DNA of 64,000 bases from Pseudomonas sp. CROZ-RG-20F-R04-15 (GTDB lineage: Bacteria > Pseudomonadota > Gammaproteobacteria > Pseudomonadales > Pseudomonadaceae): the NCBI RefSeq assembly GCF_022662375.1, contig NZ_JAKNQL010000011.1:62001-126000 (forward strand), written 5' to 3'. The notes under the pieces were generated by a model. It made no database searches, was not told the DNA's origin, and worked only from the letters and a program-made list of their open reading frames with translations. Shown here one piece after another: positions 51,245-59,456 of this stretch. Within the stretch, counting starts at the first letter, position 1. Every line of letters begins with the position of its first letter. The translations under genes and the position numbers were made by a program.

Positions 51245-51562
51245 ATGGCCCGCAAAACCGCCGTGCAAGCCGCCGAAGATCAAATCAAGGATCAGGCCTT
51301 CAGCGAACTTCAGGCTCTGATTGAAGAGTCGGACAAACTGCTCAAGAGCAGCGCCTCACTGGTCGGCGAAGAAGCGGAAACGCTGCGTGGACAGATCGCC
51401 CTGAAACTGCAGCAGGCGCTGGACTCGGTATCGAGCGTGCGTGATCGCACCAAACCGGCGGTCGATGCCACTGAAAGTTATATCGGCGGTCATCCGTGGC
51501 AGACCGTGGCGATCTCTGCCGGATTCGGTCTGGTGGTCGGCTTGCTGCTCGGCCGTCGCTGA
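51245..51562 (+). CDS. ElaB/YqjD/DUF883 membrane-anchored protein
   Basis: A 105-aa protein: two amphipathic helices (EDQIKDQAFSELQALIEE, LRGQIALKLQQALDSV) and a C-terminal glycine-rich membrane anchor ESYIGGHPWQTVAISAGFG followed by LVVGLLLGRR. In E. coli, family members anchor stationary-phase ribosomes to the inner membrane. CAAGGAGTCACCC in front of the ATG is a strong site. A perfect terminator follows. Confidence 0.9.
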   Translation: MARKTAVQAAEDQIKDQAFSELQALIEESDKLLKSSASLVGEEAETLRGQIALKLQQALDSVSSVRDRTKPAVDATESYIGGHPWQTVAISAGFGLVVGLLLGRR

Positions 51563-51572
51563 TTCAAGCGCG

Positions 51573-51606
51573 CAAAAAAGGCGAACCCAATGGGTTCGCC
51601 TTTTTT
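51573..51606. terminator. Terminator after the DUF883 gene
   Basis: AAAAAAGGCGAACCCAATGGGTTCGCCTTTTTT, perfect dyad, 11 bases past the stop. Confidence 0.95.
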
Positions 51607-51631
51607 ATGCCTGCGAGTTTTTTGCTGTTCA

Positions 51632-51742
51632 TATCCTGAATTCAGCTAGGTATCCCACGTCGGCGTACATCCCCCACTCACCGCGGTCAGTCCCCTCTCC
51701 CTACGGGCGGTCCGACGTTTCGGGAGGGCTAGGGTGAGGGGC
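51632..51742. repeat. CCCTCTCCC intergenic repeat with internal insertion
   Basis: One copy: GAATTCAGCTAGGTATCCCACGTCGGCGTAC arm, CGCGGTCAGTCCCCTCTCCC, then a 15-base stretch (GCGGTCCGACGTTTC) between the stem halves, and GGGAGGGCTAGGGTGAGGGG. Its outer arm matches, inverted, the arm of the copy at 61963-62066 (AGCTGAATTCA). Confidence 0.75.
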
Positions 51743-51755
51743 CTTTGCTCTTTTC

Positions 51756-52796
51756 TCACTCCCCCGCCATTTCACGCAACTGCGCCAACGTCTGCCCATC
51801 CAGCACAATCCCCTCAGCCAGCGACTTACTGCGCTGCCAATGCCGACGATCCCCCGGCAAACGCTTGAGCCCGACGCCGTGCATCTGCCGCACCAGCTCG
51901 CCACTGCGCTCGGCAAAACTCTGCCCGGCGGCTTTGCTCGGATCAATAACAATCAACAACTGCCCGGTCCACGGCGTTTTCGCCCCGGGATGATTGGACC
52001 AATCGAACTCAAAGGAAAAATTGCCCCCCGTCAATGCAGCCGCCAGCAGTTCGACCATCATCGACAGCGCTGAGCCTTTATGGCCACCGAACGGCAACAA
52101 CGCCCCGCCCTCAAGAATCGCTTTAGGATCCTGGGTTGGCTGGCCGAGGCTGTCCACGCCCATTCCGGCCGGCAGCCGTTCGCCTTTGCGCGCAGCAATC
52201 TGCACGTCGCCATGGGCAATCGCGCTGGTGGCCAGATCGAAGACAATCGGCGCAGCGCCCGCGCGTGGCGCGGCAAAGGCAATCGGGTTGGTGCCGAACA
52301 GCGGCCGGTCAGCGCCATGTGGCACCACGCAGGTCATGCTGTTGACCACGCTGAGCGCCACCAGACCTTCGTCAGCGAACGGCTCGACATCCGGCCACAG
52401 TGCGGCGAAGTGATGAGAGTTACGAATCGCCAGCACGGCGATCCCGGCCTGCCGCGCCTTTTCCACCAGCAGCGGCCGGGCGGCGGCCAATGCCGGTTGA
52501 GCGAAACCGTTGCCGGCATCGACACGAACAAAACCCGAGGCAACATCTTCGACTTGCGGCACGGCCTGCCCGTTGACCCATCCGCTGGCCAGGGTCGAGA
52601 CATAGCCGGGAATGCGGAAGACGCCATGGCTGTGGGCACCATCGCGTTCGGCGCCGGCACAGTTGGCGGCCAAAACTTGCGCGACTTCGGCGGAAGTGCC
52701 GTGGCGCAGAAAAATCGTTTCAAGCAGTTGCGTCAGCGCTTCGAGAGACAACGAGGACGAGACAGCAGAAGACACATGATCGTGAGGCGCAGACAT
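51756..52796 (-). CDS. Ldh/MdhII family oxidoreductase
   Basis: A 346-aa NAD(P)H-dependent reductase of the malate/L-lactate/delta1-piperideine-2-carboxylate (Ldh) family, structurally distinct from classic malate dehydrogenase. Motifs: GAHSHGVFRIPGYV, IRNSHHFAALWPDVEPFA (catalytic His), and the GTNPIAFAAP, PFGGHKGSAL blocks that shape the nucleotide site. It could be a DpkA-type imine reductase; substrate unassigned. ATG at 52796, with TGGAGCTTCAG. Divergent from the large toxin-like gene. Confidence 0.88.
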   Translation of the reverse strand: MSAPHDHVSSAVSSSLSLEALTQLLETIFLRHGTSAEVAQVLAANCAGAERDGAHSHGVFRIPGYVSTLASGWVNGQAVPQVEDVASGFVRVDAGNGFAQPALAAARPLLVEKARQAGIAVLAIRNSHHFAALWPDVEPFADEGLVALSVVNSMTCVVPHGADRPLFGTNPIAFAAPRAGAAPIVFDLATSAIAHGDVQIAARKGERLPAGMGVDSLGQPTQDPKAILEGGALLPFGGHKGSALSMMVELLAAALTGGNFSFEFDWSNHPGAKTPWTGQLLIVIDPSKAAGQSFAERSGELVRQMHGVGLKRLPGDRRHWQRSKSLAEGIVLDGQTLAQLREMAGE

Positions 52797-53029
52797 CTGA
52801 AGCTCCAGAATGATTATTGGAGGGAACAACAGCGTATGGACGACTTGCTCGCCGATTAACCATGGCCGGGCGGCCAGCTGTCAACCTTTCCATCGTTCGG
52901 CAATGTCAGTGGCTGCTGTCAGGCACATTTCGACTCGCTGTGTGCGGTAACTATTTACCGCCTGTGCGCTCGTTCGCGTACTTATTCTTGCGCTCCCCGG
53001 CCCTGGCGCCTCCGTTCCGAGTCCCGATA

Positions 53030-56000
53030 ATGTCTACGCCCGTTGCCCCCCTACTGTTCCCGGAAATTCTCGATTCTCCCGGCCTGCACGCTGACCTGGC
53101 TCGCGCGCATGGCCTCAACAGCAAAGATTTCAGCTGGCTCGCGCATGTGCTGCTCGTGACTCAGACGTTGCGCAATGAACAAACCCCGCCCATGTTGGCC
53201 GAACGCATTCTGCTCAACGCCGACCGGCAATTGGCGGTGCCACTGGCCGGGAGTTTTATCCTCGGCGCCGGGCCGGATGATGGCGGTGTGTTTCTGTACA
53301 CCCCCTATGACGGCCTGAAAAAATACAGCGATCAAGAGGCGCTACTCGAAGCGTTGCAGGCGCGCCTCGACGACGCTGACGAAGAAGATGATCTGTTGGC
53401 TTTCCTCAGCGTTTCGCTGCGCAAGGAACTGGTGGAAAAGCGCGGTATCAGCCTGACCCTCGAAACGATCGAAGGAGACGTGTTTGATGACCAACAAGCG
53501 GCGATCAACACGTCACAGGAATCGGCTACGCGCGACCTGCTGGATGAGCTCAAACGTCTGCCTTCGCTCACCACCCTGCTGGAAAAGATTCTCGACGAAC
53601 TGCTCGAACCCCACTTCGCAGGTCTGCAACAGTCACGCACCCGCGTCAGTTTTTTCGCCGACACCGCGCCGGTCGCTGGGGATGTGCGGCAATGGGTCGA
53701 TTCGCTGTCGCTGAGTGAAGCACTGTTGTTGCACTTTCGCCGCCAAGGCTGGCCGCGTGGGCAGAAAGCCGAATTCTCCAACCCGGCCCGGTCCAGCACA
53801 GAGGCTGACCAGACCGCATGGGCGGATGCGATCAAGACCGCCTCGGGGAAACTGACCATGCTGTTGTTTCGACAGCTTGAGGCTTACTGGAATGCTGCCG
53901 CTTTCGAGGGCTCCTCCAGACGCACATTCTTCAGCCGGACGTTGCTGGATCAGGTGCGTGCAGACTTACTGCTCAAGCGCGAAACCGGCATCCTCGACGC
54001 AAAGGAATTCGCCACCCTTCACAGCTTGATACGTGAGCCGGACAGCGCCGTGCGGCGTCCGACCTTCGAAACGGTTTGCCTGAGCGAAGGAACCGCCTAT
54101 GTCGAGTTGGCGGGTTCGCTGATGATCAACCATGACAAGGCTTATCTCTACACCCCCACCCAAGGCGTGCAAGTACTCACCGACTACGCCGACCTCACAC
54201 AAACGCTGATCGCCAAGCTCAATGCCGCCGGACATGAAGATGAGCTGTACGGGCTGATGAACCTGGAAGAGCGCAATCGCTATCTGGGATTCGCCAATGC
54301 TCAGGTGTCCGGCGCAAAAATAGCCGGCGACATCATGGCGACGCTGATGGAGGCGAACATCACCAAGCAACGCCAGAACGTTGAATTCGCCTTGCAGCTG
54401 TTTCGCCAAAGCGAGCGCCAGACTGACATTCATGCCTTTTTCGATAAGGCGCTGGATATCCGCTCGATGATTCATGAGCGCCTGCTCAAGCTGGACGTCG
54501 ATGGCCGTTGGAGTACCCGTCCGTTGTTCTCCAGTGCGCCGCCCTCGTCACTGGTCCACGCTGACAAAGCCGCGCAACTGGCAGCCGTGCTGGAGCGGGC
54601 ACGGGTCAGTCTCACTGACAACTTCAAGGATCAGCCGGCCACCAGCAGCGCGGAACAACGCGACTTTCTCGAAGGCATTCGATGGAAACTGGCGCAGGCG
54701 TTCGAGGATGGCGTGCGCGGTGAAGCGCACATGAGAAACCTCGGCGACTCCTGGCGAGCTGCCGAACGAAAAATAGTCGATACCGTGTTCGACGCCAAAC
54801 ACCCAACGCGCGTGGACCGCCAGTCACTCAACGGTTTCCGCCCGGATGCATGGAAGCTCACCCTCACGTGCGCCGGTCACAGTGACGTGGTTACGCTCGC
54901 TCATTGCCTGCTGCTGACCGAACGTGGAGGCATGGATGTAGCGCACTCGGGGCGCGCCATCCTGTGGACGCCAGCCATCGGCCTGGAATCGTTCGACGAC
55001 ATCGCCATCGCCCGAGAACAACTACAACGACGACTGAACGACAACAACCAGTGTCAGACACTGCTGGAAAACCTGCCGATCACCCAACAGCAACTGGATC
55101 AGCAGTACACGATGGGCACCTTTCAGTTGATTGAAGGCAATGTGTTGCACGACCGCATGCAATCGGCCATTGACCACTATCTGGCCCATTGCGAGGCGTT
55201 ACGCGTTTGCATAAAGGATGAGGACATCCTCACCCGCTTTCTCGACAAGCTGAAAAACCAGGTCATCGACACCAATCTGGTTCGGGCCATCGAACTCGCC
55301 AAAACGCTCGCCAGTCATCTGGACTTCCCCGATTGGTTGCGCATGGCCCCAGTCGCGGAACAGCGCACCCAGCTTGCGCTGCTGGACGAACTGCGCCGCT
55401 GTTTTATCGATGGCAAGGATTTTCTCGACGGTGTGCCGGCATTGAGCAGTCATGTCGAGCAGACTCTGAAAACACTGCTCGACAGCAGATTTCCAAACAA
55501 CGGCCTCAAGCCACAAGATATCCGCATCACGCCAAATCTGACGTTGGCTGGTCCTGCCAGCAACCTGCTCGAATTTGCTCTGCAGCACTACAATATTGTG
55601 CAGGACAGCGGTTTCAAGGTGGCCTCGAATACTGCCACGGCGTTGCCGGCACAACTCAATCAGTCCGCTGTCCGCCAACTGCTGCAATCCCTCGATATCA
55701 CCACCACTTACACGCAGAAAGTGAGCGAAGCGCTGTCGGCCGACAGCGAATCTGCGCGCACCAGCAAAGAGCGGTTTTTACGTCAGTTGCCCTGGCAATT
55801 GATGCAGCATGCGCACGCGATGAAGTTGCAGCAACAGTTGTCAGAAACCGGCTACGACTACATTTGTCAGGTGCTGGACATGCCGGACGGAGTAGCGCGT
55901 GCCACCGTAGAGGGGGCTCACGCCATTGCCAGTCCACTGTCATTGATCAAGACCACGGGGGCTGACTCCGTCGATACCCTTGGGCTTTATGTCATCGGGC

Positions 56001-57901
56001 CAGGTGCGGGGCAGACAGGACCACAGGTGCTTTATGCCGCCTACTCCAAATACGTTTTTCGTGAATTCGAAAATGCAGCGCAGTTGATCGATGCACTGAA
56101 TGCACCCGGACACTTTCAGGACTTGATCATCCGGCGCCTGCCCTCCGGCGAGCAGGCCGTGTTCAAGAATCTGCTGAAAACGACAATTGGCAAAACCAGT
56201 GAAATCAAGCTGCAAAGCACGCCCATCAGCGGCAATGTGCTGGAACATCTGCACAAGGACACGCTCAGCCTTTTTCCGCAGTTACTCGGTTGCCAACCAC
56301 AGATAAACGCGCAAGCGGACTGGGAGGCGGCAAAGTTTCTATTCAGTCACGGTATCCGTCTGGTCCCGCACCTTCTGCCGGGGAAACTCGCTTCTCCGTT
56401 TTTTCTATGGAAAAGCTACGAAGATTTCAAAGCGTCCGCCGAGGACCTTCAGCAACATCATTGGGCAAATGGCTTGAAAAACTTCATCGCCGGGGCGATC
56501 TCGCTATTGAGTCTGGGTCGTCTTTCCTGGGAAGCAGAGGCAGAAACGCAAACGTCCGAATTTGCCGCCGAGGCGCAAACACCCGGCACGACGGCAGCCG
56601 AAACCGGCGCGAGCACGACAGCGAAAGCCGCTCCGCGCTGGTCGAAGGTCGACCCCGTCACGCCGTCTCGCGTTGATTTACAGCCTTTTGAAACCACCAC
56701 AGCGCTGGAAAACCTAAAGCTTCAAAGCAATAAACTTGTCTATGGCAGTTCTTCGAGCACACAAAAATATGCAGCGATCGCCGGCAAGGTCTATCCCGTG
56801 ATCGAGGATGAAAAAGTCTGGCACTTGCGCAATAAAGACGGCGGACAGGGACCAGCCCTGGAACAGAAAAACTCAAGGCTGGTACTGGCACGCCCCGGTC
56901 AGATCGTTCATCGCTGTCGATCGAAGCGCAACCGCCTGCAAGCTGACGTTGAACGCAGCCGTTCAGTACTGATGTATATCCAGGCCCAAGGGATGGCCCA
57001 AATCAATCGCCGCTATCCGGCCAGGGCTTTCGTGATCCGGCAGGCTGTGGCTCGGGCAAGAGAATATGCGCTGAACTGTCTGCATAACTTCGTCATACAT
57101 CGCGACCACCTGGGTGGCAGTCGCCTGGAAACTGTACTCAAGGATTTTTTCGAGGTGTCCCAAGTCACGCCTGCACTGCTCGGAAAATTTGAAAAGGTGA
57201 TCATCCCCATCTGCCGGGAGCTGACAGATCCAACGGATGACTTGCTCTACACAGAGCGATTTTTCGCCGGTTTGAACGTGCATTACGACAACGATACGGT
57301 GGCCTTTGTGTTCAAACAGGACCGGCGAAAGATAGTCCACCTGACCGAGTTGTTCTTTAATCCGCGCCTGGATCCCTACACTGCCTTCTTGCCCCCAAGG
57401 TTCAATGTCGACTCCCATGCTCGTGCTGTCACGCTGATCCACGAGCTGTCGCATCTGGTTTGCGACGCCGAAGATTTCGACTTCGTGGAGGCGATGAGTC
57501 CCTACCCCGACCTTATCGACATAACAACCGTTGACGGTGAAACGCTCAAAACGGGTCTGGAGCGTGAGCGTAAATCCTTGTCCCGCTCTGCTGCGCCGAC
57601 ACGCCTGTTTGCGGACAAGAGCAAGAATGGCGTGTGGGTCGACATGGACCACGTGCCGGAGCGGGCCAATGACTACAGAAAACTTCTCAAACTGACCAAA
57701 AGCAAAAACCTTGCAGATGCACGCAAAGCCTTTCGCAATCCAGTGTCTGCGGACGTACGCATAGAGGTGAAGTTGGCCAACGCCGACTCGATCGCGCTGC
57801 TCATCAGCGAAATGGGCAGGCGGCTGGATCCCCTTCCGGCACCGATACCTCTGCCGGCGCCAATCACTAGCCAGACAGGTGCCCTGCCAGCGTTGCCGTA
57901 A
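53030..57901 (+). CDS. Giant toxin-like protein with four dermonecrotic-toxin-type modules and a C-terminal HExxH domain
   Basis: A 1,623-aa soluble protein, by far the largest here. It has no signal peptide. Four copies of a module are visible, each opening with an LYTP-like strand and closing with an IxGDV/IxGNV motif: residues about 88-155 (FLYTPYDGLKKYSDQEALLE, IEGDVFDDQ), 370-435 (YLYTPTQGVQVLTDYADL, IAGDI), 641-710 (ILWTPAIGLESFDDIAIA, IEGNVLHDR) and 1000-1070 (VLYAAYSKYVFREFENAAQL, ISGNVLEHL). This pattern fits the DUF6543-like dermonecrotic-toxin region of Pseudomonas effectors. After an Ala/Thr-rich linker (about 1170-1200) a small domain follows, and then His1471-Glu-Leu-Ser-His1475 (LIHELSHLV), a zinc-peptidase HExxH with Asp/Glu a dozen residues on (EDFDFVEAM). 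Target unknown. ATG at 53030; a reading from 52817 has implausible residues. Confidence 0.8.
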   Translation: MSTPVAPLLFPEILDSPGLHADLARAHGLNSKDFSWLAHVLLVTQTLRNEQTPPMLAERILLNADRQLAVPLAGSFILGAGPDDGGVFLYTPYDGLKKYSDQEALLEALQARLDDADEEDDLLAFLSVSLRKELVEKRGISLTLETIEGDVFDDQQAAINTSQESATRDLLDELKRLPSLTTLLEKILDELLEPHFAGLQQSRTRVSFFADTAPVAGDVRQWVDSLSLSEALLLHFRRQGWPRGQKAEFSNPARSSTEADQTAWADAIKTASGKLTMLLFRQLEAYWNAAAFEGSSRRTFFSRTLLDQVRADLLLKRETGILDAKEFATLHSLIREPDSAVRRPTFETVCLSEGTAYVELAGSLMINHDKAYLYTPTQGVQVLTDYADLTQTLIAKLNAAGHEDELYGLMNLEERNRYLGFANAQVSGAKIAGDIMATLMEANITKQRQNVEFALQLFRQSERQTDIHAFFDKALDIRSMIHERLLKLDVDGRWSTRPLFSSAPPSSLVHADKAAQLAAVLERARVSLTDNFKDQPATSSAEQRDFLEGIRWKLAQAFEDGVRGEAHMRNLGDSWRAAERKIVDTVFDAKHPTRVDRQSLNGFRPDAWKLTLTCAGHSDVVTLAHCLLLTERGGMDVAHSGRAILWTPAIGLESFDDIAIAREQLQRRLNDNNQCQTLLENLPITQQQLDQQYTMGTFQLIEGNVLHDRMQSAIDHYLAHCEALRVCIKDEDILTRFLDKLKNQVIDTNLVRAIELAKTLASHLDFPDWLRMAPVAEQRTQLALLDELRRCFIDGKDFLDGVPALSSHVEQTLKTLLDSRFPNNGLKPQDIRITPNLTLAGPASNLLEFALQHYNIVQDSGFKVASNTATALPAQLNQSAVRQLLQSLDITTTYTQKVSEALSADSESARTSKERFLRQLPWQLMQHAHAMKLQQQLSETGYDYICQVLDMPDGVARATVEGAHAIASPLSLIKTTGADSVDTLGLYVIGPGAGQTGPQVLYAAYSKYVFREFENAAQLIDALNAPGHFQDLIIRRLPSGEQAVFKNLLKTTIGKTSEIKLQSTPISGNVLEHLHKDTLSLFPQLLGCQPQINAQADWEAAKFLFSHGIRLVPHLLPGKLASPFFLWKSYEDFKASAEDLQQHHWANGLKNFIAGAISLLSLGRLSWEAEAETQTSEFAAEAQTPGTTAAETGASTTAKAAPRWSKVDPVTPSRVDLQPFETTTALENLKLQSNKLVYGSSSSTQKYAAIAGKVYPVIEDEKVWHLRNKDGGQGPALEQKNSRLVLARPGQIVHRCRSKRNRLQADVERSRSVLMYIQAQGMAQINRRYPARAFVIRQAVARAREYALNCLHNFVIHRDHLGGSRLETVLKDFFEVSQVTPALLGKFEKVIIPICRELTDPTDDLLYTERFFAGLNVHYDNDTVAFVFKQDRRKIVHLTELFFNPRLDPYTAFLPPRFNVDSHARAVTLIHELSHLVCDAEDFDFVEAMSPYPDLIDITTVDGETLKTGLERERKSLSRSAAPTRLFADKSKNGVWVDMDHVPERANDYRKLLKLTKSKNLADARKAFRNPVSADVRIEVKLANADSIALLISEMGRRLDPLPAPIPLPAPITSQTGALPALP

Positions 57902-57914
57902 CCACCGCAACAGA

Positions 57915-57941
57915 CAAACGCCGGCATGCAGCCGGCGTTTG
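57915..57941. terminator. Terminator between the giant gene and the PepSY gene
   Basis: CAAACGCCGGC-atgca-GCCGGCGTTTG, perfect 11-bp stem between convergent genes. Confidence 0.85.
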
Positions 57942-57964
57942 ATTACAAGGTGCAGCCGCCTCGG

Positions 57965-58234
57965 TCAATCCTTCTGATCCCGCAACACGTTGCCCGAAGC
58001 GCCGTCGATGCGGAACTCGTAGACAACACCGTCAGCCTTGCGCCCTTCGCCTTTCCAGTAGCCATCGTTGTCGGCTTCGATCTCGTAGACCTCGACATAA
58101 CCGGCCTTGGTCTTGACGATCTCGATGGCTTTTTCGATGGTGATCCAGCCAGCGCCCGGCCGGTCAGCCAGCGCTGCGCCTGCGCTCAGCAAGCCGGCAG
58201 TGGCAATTAGCGCTGCGATTGTCTTTTTGATCAT
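57965..58234 (-). CDS. PepSY domain periplasmic protein
   Basis: An 89-aa secreted protein: signal peptide MIKKTIAALIATAGLLSAGAALA, then a PepSY domain (WITIEKAIEIVKTKAGYVEV, GVVYEFRIDGASGNVLRDQ). PepSY domains inhibit proteases or assist signal systems in the periplasm. GGAGTGAAAAA precedes the ATG at 58234; a longer reading upstream is not supported. Divergent from fecR. Confidence 0.88.
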   Translation of the reverse strand: MIKKTIAALIATAGLLSAGAALADRPGAGWITIEKAIEIVKTKAGYVEVYEIEADNDGYWKGEGRKADGVVYEFRIDGASGNVLRDQKD

Positions 58235-58387
58235 TTTTTCACTCCATTTGTGGATAGTAGGCATTTGCATCCTGTTTTTTTGGGTGCCGGGGCGAAAAAT
58301 AAGTTCCACTTTGATGGGTAAATGCCATGACGAATGTTCTCGGTAACTTCCCGACAAGGTTAGAATGTGCGAAATCAGGACGAGTCA

Positions 58388-59401
58388 ATGACCCAAGACA
58401 CCCTCTCGGAAGCCGAATACGATGCGATCACCGATGCCGCCGCGCATTGGTGCATGCGTGTGCACGCCGCCGATTGCACGGATGAAGAGCATCGCGCATT
58501 CAAGCAATGGCACGACGCCCATCCGCTACACGCTTTCGAATATGAAGCCATGCTGGAAATCTGGGACGTGGCCGAGCACTTGCCGCGCCCGGATTCGGCT
58601 ACCGTCATCCCGACCCAGCTGCCAGTGCAGCAGCCTTCGCGTACGTGGCGTCAATTCGCTGTAGCCGCAGGTGTCTGTGCGCTCGCGCTACCGTTGGCGG
58701 CGTACACCGGCTGGAACCTGGGCTGGTTGCCCAACAGCTATGAACATTTTGCCGCCACCGATAATGTGCGGCAGGTGACATTGAGCGACGGCAGCCAACT
58801 CGAACTGAACCTCAATACCGATCTGACCTTCAGCAACTACAAGGACGAACGCCGCGTCACCCTGAAAAAAGGCGAGGCATTCTTTAGCGTCAGCCACGAC
58901 CTGTCCCACCCGTTTGTCGTCCGCGCAGGCGAAGGCAGGATTCGCGTCACTGGCACGCGTTTCAATGTCTGGATGTATCAGGATCAAGTCCGCGTGAACC
59001 TGATCGAAGGTTCGGTGCTGGTCACCAGCGATCGCTCATTGCCCGGCGATGGCTTGCGCCTCGGCCCGTCGATGCAGGCGCGCTACAAACACGGCGACTA
59101 CATGCCGCAGATCAGTCAGACCTACTCCGGTGACACGTCACTGGCCTGGCGCAACGGCAAACTGGTGCTGGATAACCTCGCGTTGAGCGAAGCCCTGCCA
59201 CTGATCAATCGTTATCTGAACAATCCATTGCAGCTGGCTGACACCAGCACGGGTTCGATCCGCGTGGGTGGCATCTACAACGTCAAAGAGCTGAACAACC
59301 TGGCCAACAGCCTGCCCAAGGTATTGCCGGTTTACCTGAGCCGTAACAAGGAAGGTAACCCGGTGATCAACTCGATACCGCAACAACCGCCAAAAAGCTG
59401 A
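58388..59401 (+). CDS. FecR-family anti-sigma/transducer protein, orphan
   Basis: A 337-aa FecR-like inner-membrane regulator. An N-terminal cytoplasmic DUF4880-like segment (AAAHWCMRVHAADCTDEEHRAF, then WHDAHPLHAFEYEAM), a membrane segment at about 80-100 (FAVAAGVCALALPLAAYTG), and the periplasmic FecR domain (VTLSDGSQLELNLNTDLTF, RVTLKKGEAFFSVSHD, VTGTRFNVWMYQDQVRVNLIEGSV) plus a C-terminal secretin-like tail. It would hold an ECF sigma factor, but no sigma gene is adjacent. Its nearness to pvdQ and a Fur-like gene suggests an FpvR-type role in pyoverdine signalling. ATG at 58388. Confidence 0.88.
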   Translation: MTQDTLSEAEYDAITDAAAHWCMRVHAADCTDEEHRAFKQWHDAHPLHAFEYEAMLEIWDVAEHLPRPDSATVIPTQLPVQQPSRTWRQFAVAAGVCALALPLAAYTGWNLGWLPNSYEHFAATDNVRQVTLSDGSQLELNLNTDLTFSNYKDERRVTLKKGEAFFSVSHDLSHPFVVRAGEGRIRVTGTRFNVWMYQDQVRVNLIEGSVLVTSDRSLPGDGLRLGPSMQARYKHGDYMPQISQTYSGDTSLAWRNGKLVLDNLALSEALPLINRYLNNPLQLADTSTGSIRVGGIYNVKELNNLANSLPKVLPVYLSRNKEGNPVINSIPQQPPKS

Positions 59402-59431
59402 AGGCCGCGTCCTTTGCAGGAGGCGGCCTTC
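59400..59431. terminator. Hairpin between convergent fecR and pvdQ
   Basis: GAAGGCCGCgtCCT-ttgc-AGGagGCGGCCTTC, overlapping the fecR stop. There is no T-run. Confidence 0.5.
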
Positions 59432-59456
59432 GGGCTCGATGCATTTATCGCTCGAA

